Part shown: positions 1 to 11,479 of the stretch, one piece after another
Position numbering within the stretch: the first letter of the stretch is position 1
Layout: every line of letters starts with the position of its first letter
Origin: Metellina segmentata
Taxonomy: Eukaryota > Arthropoda > Arachnida > Araneae > Tetragnathidae
Direction: 5' to 3'
DNA: 64,000 nt
Assembly: GCA_947359465.1 (NCBI GenBank)
Contig: OX375877.1
Coordinates: 26,857,235-26,921,234, forward strand
Notes under the pieces: model-generated
Told to the model about the DNA's origin: nothing
What the model saw: the letters and a program-made list of their open reading frames with translations, nothing else
Databases searched by the model: none
Position numbers and translations under genes: made by a program

Positions 1-866
1 CGGAAAGGTGTAAAAAAAATGAGGAAAAAACCCCACCGATTTGCAAAACGTTCGCATTTTGGACACTTCCGGATTTGGGACTTTGTACTGTATATAAAAA
101 GTTATTCCATATAAGTAAGTTAATATTATCTTTAAAAAATTCATCAAATAGAATAATTATCATTGTAATAATATTCTGTTCCAGCTATTTTACCGTTATT
201 TATCGAATTTGGTTTTATACTAATGAGCTATCTAAATATATATATATGCTCCTAAGTAGTTTTAAAGTTAACCTCATTCAATGCCTTTTTAAAAATTGGA
301 TCCCTGGCTTTAGAAAAGCACTGAATCGGAAATTTATCTTTAAACACCATACATCAGAAATAGTGAAAACCATTTTATCACACATGAGTTTAGTAAAATA
401 ATGATCGGCGCTTATTTTCAATTATTTTTGCTTATTTCATAGTCATCGTTCGTTCGAATTAATCTCAAGCTCCCTGGAAGTGCCCAAAACAATAATTTCC
501 AGTGTATCTTAGATTTCTTTAGGTATGAATCGTATACGACACCTTCAGAATGATGTTTTTAAATGTTACATCATTGCTGGCAAGAATTTTCATGTTCTGG
601 AGGTAGTTCTTCTAAGGGCTGGAAAGTGGACTCAATCACGGTACTTTGTAACCATCGGAGATTAAATTATTTTTAGATTCAAACTTTAGAATTGATCCGA
701 TTGTTCCAGTTTTCCATTCGTAAATAGCAAGACGTTAGGTGCACTGAGAAGAATTCAAAAATGAAATTTTGCTTTCTGCATGTAAAATCTGCACCAAAAA
801 TTGAATGACAATTGAAAACCTTGACGCATTTGTTCCGGAATATTTTCTGTTTAAGACCATTAACCT
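1..866. other. AT-rich intergenic sequence, no gene seen
   Basis: Only short chance reading frames occur here on both strands. None has a recognisable motif, and I see no terminal repeats. Confidence 0.5.
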
Positions 867-1036
867 TTGGAATACGGCCGGTACAGCAGTTGTGCAATAA
901 TCGCGCCAAGAAAGAATTTATACAACGGCCAAGTGCATCAGTACCATGAAAGTTATGAGAGTCACGTCAAGAGAGAATTTAGGCTACGACCGTTACAGCA
1001 GTTGTGTCTTGAAAGTTATGAAAATAGCGCCTGTTA

Positions 1037-2415
1037 TACACTACTGGCCACCGTAAATGCAATACCCTGAAGGAAGCATGCAAATAATATGAAATTTACA
1101 ACATGCATTAGCTGTGAGATATGCAAATGATTAGAATTTCAGCGCAGACGTACATCACGCTCGCCTGTGGCGCCACTTCAAAGCGCTATTTAAGGCTTGG
1201 AGATTTCGACTATTTCAAGTACGGCAATTGTGTTTTTCTTGTGGTTTAAAAAAAAAGCGATCAATTATGCCTCGTAGAAAACAGCGATCATCTTTTGATC
1301 AAGTATCTGAGTTCGACAGAGGAAGGATAGTGGCCTACCGAGATTGTGGATTATCTTTCAGGGAAATCGGTAGTCGTGTTGGACGAAACCAAACAACTGT
1401 AATATGGATATGTGATCGTTGGATGCAAGAGGGTACGACGGACCGACGTGTTCGATCGCATCCACCTCAGTGCACCACTTCATGTGATGACAGCCATATT
1501 GTGCGTATGGAAGTGACGGATCGCTCAGCCACATCACGAACCATAGCACTGCACATTCAGTCTCTAACGCGTCATCCAGTGTCTGAGCGTACCATTCGAC
1601 GCCGTTTACAGCAGAGTGGTCTGTCCGCAAGACGTCCATTGCTTCGTCTATCCTTGACGTAGAACCACAGACGTCTCCGCCGCCAATGGTGCGATGAAAG
1701 AAGGATATGGACGGCAGAATGGAATGAAATTGTCTTTACTGACGAATCACGTTTCTGTCTGCAACACCACGATGGTCGGATTCGAGTCTGGAGACACCGT
1801 AGAGAGAGGATGCTGAACAGCTGCGTTATTATGGTATGGGGCGGTATTGGTTATCACTCTCGCACTCCTCTAGTACGCATTGCCGGTACTTTAGACAGCC
1901 AGCTCTACATCTCCGAGGTGTTGGAGCCAGTTGTCCTTCCTTACCTTCAGGGCTTGCCCACAGCCATATTTCAACAGGATAATGCGCGACCACACGTGGC
2001 ACGCATTGTCTAAGGGTTCTTCGTCAATCGCCAGATTGAATTGCTTCCCTGGCCAGCTCGCTCTCCGGTTCTTTCGCCGATAGAAAACATGTGGTCCATG
2101 GTTGCGCAACGATTGACCCAGATTACATCCCCAGCTGCCACACCAGATCAACTTTGGCAACGTGTGGAAGCTGCTTGGTCTGCTGTACCCCAAGAACACA
2201 TCCAAAGTCTCTTTGAATCAATGCTGAGGTGTGTGGCAGCGGTGATCTCTAACAATGGCGGCTACTCTGGCTACTGATTTTGGCAGGAACCACACTTCAC
2301 AGAAGTCTATAAATTTAATCATTTGATACTTTGTCAACATGTTATCTACAAAATGAATTTTGTTGTGATATCTCTTGTCTTTCTTGGTGTTGCAATTTAG
2401 GTGGACAGCAGTGTA
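1037..2415 (+). mobile_element. Near full-length Tc1-like transposon
   Basis: The termini are inverted: TACACTACTGGCCACC at the left matches the reverse complement of GGTGGACAGCAGTGTA at the right, continuing into a GCAA(T/C)ACC-type block on each side. The length of about 1.38 kb and the TA-type ends suit Tc1/mariner elements. It sits inside a satellite array, so it inserted after the array formed. Confidence 0.85.
1267..2277 (+). pseudogene. Tc1-like transposase, two nonsense codons
   Basis: A single frame encodes an MPRR-type N-terminus, a helix-turn-helix region (REIGSRVGRNQTTV) and the DDE catalytic core. The first Asp is in FTDESR at 1741, the second in QQDNARPH at 1978, and the Glu in PIENMW at 2083. 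The frame is broken only by TAG at 1660-1662 and TAA at 2011-2013. About ten residues normally found before the MVWG motif also seem to be missing near 1810. The protein ends at TGA 2275-2277. The family cuts and pastes DNA at TA sites in the nucleus. All three catalytic residues survive, so the copy is young but inactive as read. An upstream ATG at 1228 is in frame, but family homology starts at 1267. Confidence 0.85.
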
Positions 2416-3011
2416 TCTATAGCCGTAGTCAAAAAGTTAAGATTTGTATATACAGCGGCCTTGAAAATGGAAAGAAAGTAGTTCCTTGCAATGATAAAAC
2501 CTTTTTATTTAAAAAGCAGTTGTATCTTGAGAGTTATGAAAATCGCGCTTGTTATATCTACAGCCGTAGTCTAGTCAAAAGGTTAATATTTCTATATACA
2601 GCTGCCTCGAAAATGAAAAGAAAACAGTTCCTTGCAATGATAAAACCTTTTTATTTAAAAAGAAGTTGTATCTTGTGAGTTAAGAAAATCGCGCCAAGAA
2701 AGAATCGCGCTTGTTATATCGATAGTCGTAGTCTAGTCAAAATGTTAAGATTTCCATATTATACAGCTGCCTCGAAAATGAAAAGAAAACAGTTCCTTAC
2801 AATGATAAAACATTTTTTATTTGACAAGCAGTTGTGTCTTGAGAGTTATGAAAATCGCGCCAAGAAAGAATCGCGCTTTTTATAGAAGCCGTAGTCTAGT
2901 CAAAAGGTTAAGATTTCTATAAGTATACAGCTGCCTCAAAAATGAAAAGAAAACAGTTCCTTGCAGTTATAAAACCTTTTTATTTAAAAAAGTGGATGAC
3001 TACCCTATACA

Positions 3012-3240
3012 CCAGACTTGGCTCCATGTGACTTCACCTTGTTTCCAAATTTGAGAATTTGGCTCGATTGGAAGAAATTCTCGTTGAATACATATGAAAT
3101 TCTTGCCAATCCATATGTTGTAGCCTTTTAAAAAGATACTTTTCCGATGAAATTAAAAAATTACATACTCATTGGACTAATTTTACATCCCTCAGCAGAG
3201 AAAGAAAATCGATTTTTTCAACAAGAAACTGTGTCTAACT
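3012..3240 (+). pseudogene. mariner transposase relic (C-terminal part)
   Basis: One frame reads PDLAPCDFTLFPNL, then a WLDWKKFSLN stretch. This is the mariner/SETMAR-type motif around the third catalytic Asp, followed by the usual LFP and (D/G)-K-K-F blocks. No start, termini or target duplication can be seen, so this is a decayed fragment next to the satellite. Confidence 0.7.
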
Positions 3241-3544
3241 TGCTTTTTTACCATGCTTATCATACAACCCTGGTGTGTGGAATGTTTAAAGAATCACTTC
3301 AATTGATGATGTTCTGAAGAGGAATGTAATTTTATTTTTCCATTGCTCAGGTGGAGGCTCGGCTGTGCTCGGTGCGCCACTGGATTACAGTCAATGTATC
3401 AAACCGTAAATCCTTTAAACGGTGAAGATTCCACGACAAATGGCATCGCCAAAACTAATACCACCGGAAAACGAAAACGAAATATTCCTCAGCGATCAGC
3501 ACCGCCATCTCACCTGAGTAAGGCGTAACCAGTCCGCGAGTGAT
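3241..3544. other. Unassigned spacer
   Basis: I see no coding motif or repeat boundary here. A 61-residue frame begins at 3343 but has no recognisable domain. Confidence 0.4.
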
Positions 3545-4042
3545 GAGAAGGATACCTTCCGCGGTCAAGGTCACTTGCTCGGTAACTTTAAAGAAAAAGG
3601 TAATCCCAGAGCGTTGACCTCCTGGAAGAAACGGGAATGCCGTTCTTCGAATGTTTTGTTTTATTTCGGAGTTACGTGTGGTGGTTGAAATGCGTCACCC
3701 AAGTAAAAGCGGTTCCCTCAGACACAAGAACACTTCCCAGGCGACGTTGCGCGGAGAGAAGCAATTGCAATGGTTCAGCACGGAATCGGGGTTTTGCGAT
3801 TGAGGTTTACACACATGAAGTTTAATAGTTATGACAGAGGAATAACTTGTGGGAAACCCAGAAGGTTCGGTTCATGTGGTTGTAAGCGTGCAAAGTTCCT
3901 CTTCATTTACGCAAATGATTAGCCAATTACAGAAGAGATAATAAATGCTTAAACCGAATGCTACAAGCCACATGATGAAAGCTGTCCAATGAAGACGGGG
4001 AATCTGGTCTGCTTCATTGTCCCAACTTAAGCCTGTACTACC
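3545..4042 (+). repeat. Copy A of a ~465 bp satellite
   Basis: This segment shares ordered blocks with 8865-9541 and 10562-11090. They are a GTTACGTG(TG) block, an ACCCAAG(T)AAAA block, a GACACAAGAACACTTC-type block, a TTCACACACATGA-type block, a GTTCGGTT(C/T)ATGTGGTT block, then CATTTAC(G/A)CAAATGA and (A)CCGAATG. It ends at the hAT insertion. Confidence 0.6.
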
Positions 4043-5527
4043 TAGGGATGCGACATCAATGTCGATGTTTTCAAAACATCAATGCTTTATAAAAAACATC
4101 GATGTATTTACCATCGATGTACTGGAGCCAATGTTTTTTGAACATCGATGTTTATACTTGTCGATAATTTTACGTTGTCGATGTTTTATTTTTAAATGAA
4201 AAAAGTACCATTGTAATAATTAAGAAATAACCAAGTAGCATAATTTTCATAATCAGTAAATTCAATATACTTTTAGAACAAAGTGGCCAAGGGTGAAGGG
4301 TCTGAAAAGTAGAGATGCGACATCGATGTCGATGTTTTCAAAACATCGACTTTTTATAAAAAAACATTGATGTATTTACCATCGATTTATTGGAGCCGAT
4401 GTTTGTTTAACATCGATGTTTTATTTTTAAATGAAAAAAGTACCATTGTAATAGTTAAAAAATAACCAAGTAGCATAAGTTTCATAATCAGTAAATTCAA
4501 TATACTTTTTGAACAAAGTGGCCAAGGGTGAAGGGTCTGAAAAGTAGAGATGCGACATCGATGTCGATGTTTTCAAAACATCGACTTTTTATAAAAAAAA
4601 CATTGATGTATTTACCATCGATTTATTGGAGCCGATGTTTGTTTAACATCGATGTTTTATTTTTAAATGAAAAAAGTACCATTGTAATAATTAAGAAATA
4701 ACCAAGTAGCATAATTTTCATAATCAGTAAATTGAACATACTTTTAGGACAAAGTGGCCAAGGGTGAAAGGTCTGAAAAGTAGGGATGCGACATCAATGT
4801 CGATGTTTTCTTCAAAACATCGATGTATTTACCATCGATGTACTAGAGCCAATGTTTTTTGAACATCGATGTTTATACTTGTCGATAATTTTACGTTGTC
4901 GATGTTTTATTTTTAAATGAAAAAAGTACCATTGTAATAATTAAGAAATAACCAAGTAGCATAATTTTCATAATCAATAAATTGAACATACTTTATAACA
5001 AAGTAGCCAAGGGTGAAGGGTCTGAAAAGTAGGGATGCGACGTCGATGTTTTACAAAAACATTGATGTATTTACAATCCATTTATTGGAGCCGATGTTTG
5101 TTTAACATCGATGTTTTATTTTCAAATGAAAAAAAAAACATTGTAATAATTATGAAAAATAACCGTACAAATAAGTATTTGTCAGTAATGGCGATATTTG
5201 TCCCATTAGAAAGAGTTTTTTCCCTAACTGGTGGGTTAGTTAGTGAAAAAAGAAGTCGGCTTAAGGGAGAGAAAGTTACACGCTTCTTTTTTTACAAACT
5301 GTAAATAACAATTATGGGTGCATATAATAATTAAAGGCACCAATATTTTTTAATTACAGTAAATAAAACAAGTTTGTTGTGTCCCCCCCCATGGGTTGAT
5401 AAATAATTAATAATAACTAACAATAATTATTGTTATAAAAACATCGATGTTTTTAGGGTGATGTATTATCAACATCGATGTTTTAATTGTTTGTACATTG
5501 ATGTTTTGCTGTCGATGTCACACCCTA
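4043..5527 (+). mobile_element. hAT element with tandemly repeated 5' ends
   Basis: The element is flanked by a perfect 8 bp duplication, GTACTACC, at 4035-4042 and 5528-5535. Its ends are TAGGGATGCGACATC at the left and GTCACACCCTA at the right. An 8 bp duplication and TAGGG ends identify hAT. Inside, the left-end sequence TAG(G/A)GATGCGAC recurs at 4043, 4310, 4545, 4781 and 5030, so most of the element is five tandem copies of a ~235-267 bp terminal module. Each module is rich in the ACATCGATGTTTT subterminal motif. Confidence 0.88.
5152..5304 (+). pseudogene. hAT transposase C-terminal dimerisation remnant
   Basis: About 50 codons encode PLERVFSLTGGLVSEKRSRL followed by KGEKVTR. This is the hallmark of the hAT C-terminal dimerisation domain (usual form P-S-E-R-V-F-S-x-A-G). 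Here the usual SERVF has become LERVF. The DDE core and the BED zinc finger are absent, so this is only the tail of a transposase. It lies between the repeated 5' modules and the right end of the element. Confidence 0.8.
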
Positions 5528-5535
5528 GTACTACC

Positions 5536-5715
5536 ATCAAGGCCGGATGTGCCGGCCCCGTTCAAATGAAGCGCGTAAAACGAGCGTTTGGCGAGACTAT
5601 CAGGGTCCCGCTCTTCAAGGTCGCAAAGATAGATACTTGAATTAGAGGAATAAATAAAAAAAATTTAATGGCGGGACCTCGCTAGCCTCGCGATACGCGC
5701 GTTGAAACGCCTCTT
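5536..5715. other. Short GC-richer spacer between two elements
   Basis: This is about 180 bp of host sequence between the hAT target duplication and the next element. A GC-rich stretch with CCGGATGTGCCGG is visible. No gene is seen. Confidence 0.4.
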
Positions 5716-8269
5716 GGGGTCAATCCATGTCAAATCATCCAGAATAAAAAAAGGATTTGACACCCATGATCACAGATTTTGATGAAACTTGGCATGTTTG
5801 TTCCTTTTATGGATTTAAGAACACATATAATTTTTTTTCGCTCTATCTCAAGCGGCTTATGTTTTATAGCATGTTAAAGTTTTTGGAATTTTACGGTTTT
5901 TATCGATCAGACGGAGGAAACAGAATTTCTTTATTTTAGAAAATAAATTATATATCCCTTGTTTATCGACCAATGTTGATGAAATTTTTTAAGAGTTTAC
6001 ATCAATATGTAAGGAGTCCAGAAAAAAATAAAATATGCCTGCAAGTATCTTATACATAGTCAGAAAAAAATTCCAGAGTTCTATTTAAATATTTTAAAAA
6101 TAAAATGGCGAGTTCTACGCTAAGTGGAAAATCTTCAAAAGGGTTAAGGACAATCAAAAAAATTTTTTGTATTCTTGTTCTAAAAGATATGTTCTACCAC
6201 ATGGAAAAATAAAATGAATGTTTTTTTCACTCCTTTATTATTTTTTCTCACTTTAAAGATAGAAATCACTTGACTCGCTCATTTTCTTGAAATCGTTAAA
6301 TTAGAATAACAATTTTAGTGAAATTATAATAAAATTTGAATATTTATAATGCTTCTGGAATGGAAAATGTATTACAAAACTTACCATTGAAATATTTCAA
6401 ATTCTATGTAATAATTCTTTAATTTTCTACAGTGCTTTCATAAGGTTGATTGAACATGCATCATGCATACTTGAGAGAATTTGTAAGTTCTTCCAGTCAT
6501 TGTTTTAGGGGTTCCACAATTGCAATGACGTGAGGGATCGGTACAACACATTCATCTTTCCTTTTGGGTCAGAAAAATGACGGTGGTTATCCATGAGGAA
6601 GTAAAAACTTTACAGTGGAATCTTCTGCATTCACCTCACTCACCATACCAAAATACCATAAGCTGCCATAAACACAAGCAATAAAACATCCAGGATATGT
6701 CTTAGAAATAAGTTGGAAGTTAATATTTGTAATGTTGGATTTTCAAAACTCGAAGTTCATTTGTTGTTTTAATTTGTCTTTTCAGATGTCATTGAACACT
6801 TTCCTTCCTAGCTAAGTGTTTTACGTTAAACCCATATTCCTTCACATTCTGTTTTACCATGACTGGTTGTAAAAATTGACCACTGGGCTTTTAGTTGAAA
6901 GTCCTTTTCATGCAGACACAGATTAATGAAGTTGTATTTATTTTTATATTGCCCAGAGAGAGAACATCCGTCACTGAAGTAGTGAATGTTTGCTATGTGG
7001 GTAGTTCTTTCAGGAAGGTAGTTAGAGTTTTTTGGATCTCGTACACCATACTCGCGTCATGTTTAAGGTCATCAGAAATGATACAAAGAGGTAAAGGTTA
7101 TAGTTTGATGGGCAATTATCGCACTGCCTTAGCGTACATTCTCTTACTGCTCCTTCACAAACAATATACGAAAAAGGTCTTTGTAATCCTCTTCAATACC
7201 TGCTCAGTGAATCAATAAAATCACATTTTGATGTACTGTGCAAACATACACTAAGTGTGTGCTACTGGCACCAGCCAAAACACACCATATCAGGTACTAA
7301 TCAAAATTGAAGACACATCTTTTTTGTCACAGCCTGAGTGGATTTATTGCTAATAATATTTCTTGAAATAAGTTACTGTGTTGGTGAGTTGACTAGTTTA
7401 GAACTAGTTTTTAAAACTAAATTTAAGTTGTAATGTAATTTTATTTACTTTAATTATACCTAATTGTTGAAAAAAAAAGAAATTAATTATCTTATTTCTA
7501 AATAATCTCAAGATATAATTGTGGATAACCTATTTTAAAACATTTTTTTGTACACACACAGGTCTGATTAACAATATTAATTATACTATATTACTTTAAT
7601 AATTTTAAATTTGTGTTAGCTTTGTCTAATTTTATTTAAATTAGTTGATATATGTGACATTTGTTGTTAAAATTTTACTAAAATTGTAACTTTAATTTAA
7701 CGTTTTTAAGAAAATTAGTGAGTCAAGTGATTTCTATCTTAAAGTGAGAAAAAATAATAAAGGAGTGAAAAAACCATTCATTTTATTTTTCCATGTGGTA
7801 GAGCATATCTTTTAGAACAAGAATACAAAAAAAATTTTTTGATTGTTTTTATCCCTTTTGAAGATATTCCACTTAGCGTAGAACTCGCCATTTTATTTTT
7901 AAAATCTTTAAATAGAACTTTGGAATTTTTTTCTGACTATGTATAAGATACTTGCAGGTATAATTTATTGTTTTCTGGACTTCTTACATATTGATGTAAA
8001 CTCTTAAAAAATTTCATCAACATTGGTTGATAAACAAGGGAGATATAATTTATTTTCTAAAATAAAGAAATTCGGTTTACTCCGTCTGATCGATAAAAAC
8101 CGCAAAATTCCAAAAACTTTAACATGCTATAAAACATAAGCCATTTGAGAAAGAGCAAAAAAAATTTATACGTGTTCTTAAATCCCTAAAAGGAACAAAC
8201 ATGCCAAGTTTCATCAAAATCTGAGACCATGGGTGTCGGACCCTGGTTGAACTGACTTGGAATGACCCC
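5716..8269 (-). mobile_element. 2.55 kb DNA element with ~580 bp inverted repeats
   Basis: The left arm (5716 to about 6300) is the inverse of the right arm (about 7695 to 8269). The ends read GGGGTCAATCCATGTCAAA and, inverted, GGGGTCATTCCAAGTCAG. Further matching blocks include the ACCCATG and GATCAGACGGAG regions and, at the inner ends, GAGTCAAGTGATTTCTATCTT. The arms are nearly collinear, with scattered mismatches. I could not see a convincing target duplication. The interior (about 6300-7695) carries a decayed gene on the minus strand. The superfamily is not assigned. Confidence 0.8.
6792..7073 (-). pseudogene. Decayed orphan transposase, FSDG...QYKN type
   Basis: On the minus strand, three adjoining frames read in order DDLKHDASMVYEIQK, then IANIHYFSDG, then GQYKNKYNFINLC, LHEKDFQLKAQW and TSHGK, then after one more shift GFNVKHLARKESVQ. 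I recognise this order of motifs (FSDG, QYKN, FINLC, H-E-x-D-F, SHGK, G-x-G-G-x-V-K) from a widespread family of 'uncharacterised' proteins in arthropods and cnidarians. Its position inside long terminal inverted repeats supports a transposase role, which is inference. At least two frameshifts and a stop before the FSDG region show that it is dead. Confidence 0.65.
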
Positions 8270-8864
8270 TTGTGAACGTGGCCTTAGGAGCCAGAGCAGT
8301 CCTATCTCCGTAATGTTAAAATGGTCAAACATTAAGGAACATTTTCTCAGAATCTTTTATGTGTATTGATTTGAAATTTTTTATACAGGTTATGAAGACC
8401 ATTTAGACATTTTAACACATGGATTTTTAACTTAACTTAAAATTTGAAGTTTGGAGGATTTTTTTTCTTTATCTTATATTTTGTTTGAAAAAAGACCAGT
8501 TTTCATCCTTTTCAACAATCAAAATGAACTTTTCTGAGCAGATAGAAAAAAATGCCTGTGTTAAAATATGTTATAGGATAAGTTACAATTGTAAACTAAT
8601 TTTTGTTACATTAGCTTGAATAAAGTTTGAAAAAAATGTTCCTTTTATGTCAAAAATACACATTTTGAGACATCGAAGTTTAAAGCATAAAATTGACATT
8701 ATTTCAGGTACATACAGGTATATATTTTTAAAAAATTATTTCAAATACTTCTACTCAACGTATTTTCATAAGTAACACAAAATTTTAAACAAAATTATTT
8801 AAACATTTATTTAAATTCGTAAAAAAATAATCATAATTTTGATAGTTTTTGTGCATTGGTCCCC
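8270..8864. other. AT-rich spacer
   Basis: No coding motif, terminal repeat or tandem structure is seen between the inverted-repeat element and the next satellite copy. Confidence 0.4.
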
Positions 8865-9541
8865 CTAACCAATAACGAAAGAGAGAATATACGTTTAAGC
8901 CGAATGTTGCAGACACGGTTAAAGATTTCCAGTGAAGACGGGGCATCTGGGCTACTTCCATGCATATCAACTTTTGTGAACTACCGGCTGGACGTGCAAA
9001 ATTCCGCTTCTCATTTGTCAAATTTTCAAAACTAGCAATAGTGTCCGAAATTTCCGAGCTTAAATAAAACAGTTATTTTCGAGAGAGAACTTCATATGAT
9101 ATTTCGGAGCAACGTGTGGTATTTGAAATACGTCAGCTAAAAGTAAAAGTGATTCATTAGACATATCGCACCCCGGCAAGAAAAGTGACACAATTCAAAA
9201 AGTAAAAATTTGGATGTTATGTCATTGAAAAATATGTATGACGTGCCCCAGCGTGTTATATAACTATTCTATAGAATATAGCAAAAGTTACTTCCACAAA
9301 TACTCACCTAAAATTTAAGAGAAGCTTATACTATTTCAATATACGTTTTATAGTTTTCTTTGACGTTTCTCAAATTTTACACTTTTGAGTTGTGTCACTT
9401 TTCTTGCCGGGGTGAAAAATAGCAACTTTGCGCGGAATTGAATTTTTTCGACTGTAGTTCGCACACATGACAGTTTAATAATTATTCTAGCAATAGCTTG
9501 TAGAAAATGTGTAGTTCGGTTTATGTGGTTAATATAGGTCA
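8865..9541 (+). repeat. Copy B of the ~465 bp satellite, first part
   Basis: This unit shares CGAATGTT, GAAGACGGGGCATCTGG, ACTAGCAATAGT, GAGCTTAAATAAAACAGTTATT and GTTCGGTTTATGTGGTT with copies A and C. It is interrupted by a MITE (9169-9414) and then by a Helitron (9542-10561). Removing both leaves a spacing of about 465 bp to the start of copy C. Confidence 0.65.
9169..9414. mobile_element. 246 bp MITE with ~25 bp inverted ends
   Basis: The left end CACCCCGGCAAGAAAAGTG and the right end CACTTTTCTTGCCGGGGTG are perfect inverses, and the match continues into GACACAA. There is no coding capacity. A second, truncated copy lies inverted at 35618-35748 with the same internal TATTCTATAGAATA block. 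Confidence 0.8.
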
Positions 9542-10561
9542 CTAGCCTTTGCGTGGCAAGCACGGTGTTGCAAGTGACAGTTCTTTTCGCGGTGTCACGT
9601 GTGACCACTGCTCGCTAACACCCGGTGATTGCTACGAATTCCATGCGAATTCCAATTTGGTTTGATTCGTAAAGGAAAGTATGAATATTATGGACTAAGG
9701 TTTGCTTCGCAAACCAACGCCATGGGCAACGCCGTGATGGCCTCGTCATTGCCAAATTCGACAACAGCCATCATGGCGTTTCCCGTGGTGTTAGTTTGCT
9801 TGATAAACCAAATGGAAATTCGTAGCCTATTGGAATGAATTCCCTACGAATTTCAATTTGGTTTGCTTCGCAAACCAATTATTATGGTCTAAGTAATTAA
9901 ACCAATATTATCGACTAAGGTTTGCTTCACAAACCAACAACACGGGTAACACCGTAATGACCTTGTAAATGTTAAATTCGGCTAAATTCGAATTGCTAAG
10001 AGATCCAATCGGCGTGACCTCACGATATCTTGCGAAAATATAAATATTAAATCGAAAAATTATTTCTTAAAAGAAAATCAAATGTAAGGCATCTAATTTG
10101 TGTAAAATTATCCGTAGATTTAAAATCAGTTGATATTTTTAATCTATCTTTAACGATCGCGATTTTACAAATAAGAACTAAACAATACCAGTCAAAATGT
10201 TCGCTGTGGAATCCTTTGAGCGCAGAGACTACGCATTCCCATTTAATTCCGAAGAGACGGAAGTTGAAATAAACTTAGCATGGTTCCAAAGGCTGACGTT
10301 AATAATAACGATTATGACGTGACTTCAGAGGTGAAAATAGCAAAATTCTGTCCTTTCTTCAATTACCAGAACGGAACAAAGATAAAAGGATGAAAAAAAA
10401 TTTAATTCATTTTTAAATGTTCTAGATTGAATTTTAAAATTCGAGCGCGATAGAAAAATTACAAAAAATTCGGACTACCTGTGTGCCGAATCTCATTATT
10501 GTAAGTGCCATAGATTCTTTAGGACAGTCCACACACAAACACTTCATTTTATAATATTAGA
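9542..10561 (-). mobile_element. Non-autonomous Helitron
   Basis: Read on the minus strand it begins TCTAATATTATAAAATGAAG, a typical Helitron 5' end, and finishes in CTAG followed by T after a short imperfect hairpin. It carries several palindromes of the form GGTTTGCTTCGCAAACC (near 9707, 9867 and 9925). No Rep or helicase frame is present. It interrupts satellite copy B, whose sequence resumes at 10562. Confidence 0.75.
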
Positions 10562-11090
10562 TATGTTCCTTTCCATTTACACAAATGAGTAGTAAATTTC
10601 GAAAGAAGTAATAGACGTCCAAGTCGAATGTTAGCGACGCAAAAAAAGGTATCCTGAGAGGATCTGGTCGACTCTTCCCTTGCTGAACTTGTCAAATTAT
10701 ACTTCTTAATTACCTCTCAAATTTTTCAATACTAGCAATAGTACCAACGTTATCGAGTTTAAATGAAACGGTTATTCAAGGAAGACCTCAATACGGTATT
10801 TTAAAGTTACGTGCATTGACTGAAAGCCATTACCCAAGAAAAAAAAGATCTCCAGACCCACGAACGCTTCTAAAGCGACGCTGTTCGGTAAGAAACTACC
10901 TGTATGGCAATGTTGTATTGAATTTGAATTCTCTGGAAATTGAAGTTCACATACATGAAAATTGAATAATTATAACATAAATAGTTTGAAGACATTCAGA
11001 AAGCTCGGTTTTTGAAATTGTAAATATGCAATGGTCAATTTCATTTGTACAGATAATTATTCAGTTAAAAAAAAGGGAATAGATGTTTAA
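10562..11090 (+). repeat. End of satellite copy B and all of copy C
   Basis: The sequence resumes with the CATTTACACAAATGAGTAG block expected after the Helitron. It then runs one further unit from CGAATGTTAGC (about 10626) to about 11085, giving a period of about 465-470 bp. Shared blocks include ACTAGCAATAGT, TTTAAATGAAACGGTTATT and TTCACATACATGA. Confidence 0.65.
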
Positions 11091-11479
11091 GGGAGACCCG
11101 AACCAGAGATAAAACTGGGTTTAAAAAATATATACGAGCTTACGGTACAAACTCTTGTTTTGATTAGAGTCCCAATGTAATAGAAATTACTAAAAAAAAT
11201 AGTACTTGCAAAAAATAGTTTTATTTTCGTTAACTTCTGTTGTATTTTGTACTTAAAATGAGAATATCTCAAAATCAGTTTATTGCAATTTTGCCAAAGT
11301 TCAAAGTACTAAGGTTTTTTTATATATGCACTTAGAGTTAAACTGTTTACATTTTTTAGGTTTTGAATAACTGTTTAATAGACACAGGGAGAGCTTTTTG
11401 TTATAAATGTTCAGAAAAATTTATAAAAATTTATAAACATAGAAAATTAGAAATTTTTATAGAAATTTAATGTATAATG
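11091..11479. other. AT-rich spacer
   Basis: Nothing recognisable is seen except low-complexity A/T runs. Confidence 0.4.

Larger units (their letters stand above)
867..2995. repeat. Tandem satellite, ~110-170 bp units, split by a Tc1 copy
   Basis: Units recur at about 884, 994, 2515, 2661 and 2829. Each carries AGCAGTTGT followed by a CTTGAGAGTTATGAAAA-like block, then GCCGTAGTCTAGTCAAAAGG and a CCTTTTTATTTAAAA block. If the inserted Tc1 at 1037-2415 is removed, most unit spacings are 142-168 bp. Part of the length variation comes from a duplicated AAGAAAGAATCGCGC segment in some units. The array ends abruptly at about 2990, where a mariner relic begins. Confidence 0.8.

Noticed and set aside
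6895..7218. 107-codon plus-strand frame as a gene
   Set aside because: It is antisense to the decayed FSDG-type transposase on the minus strand, which has the recognisable motifs.
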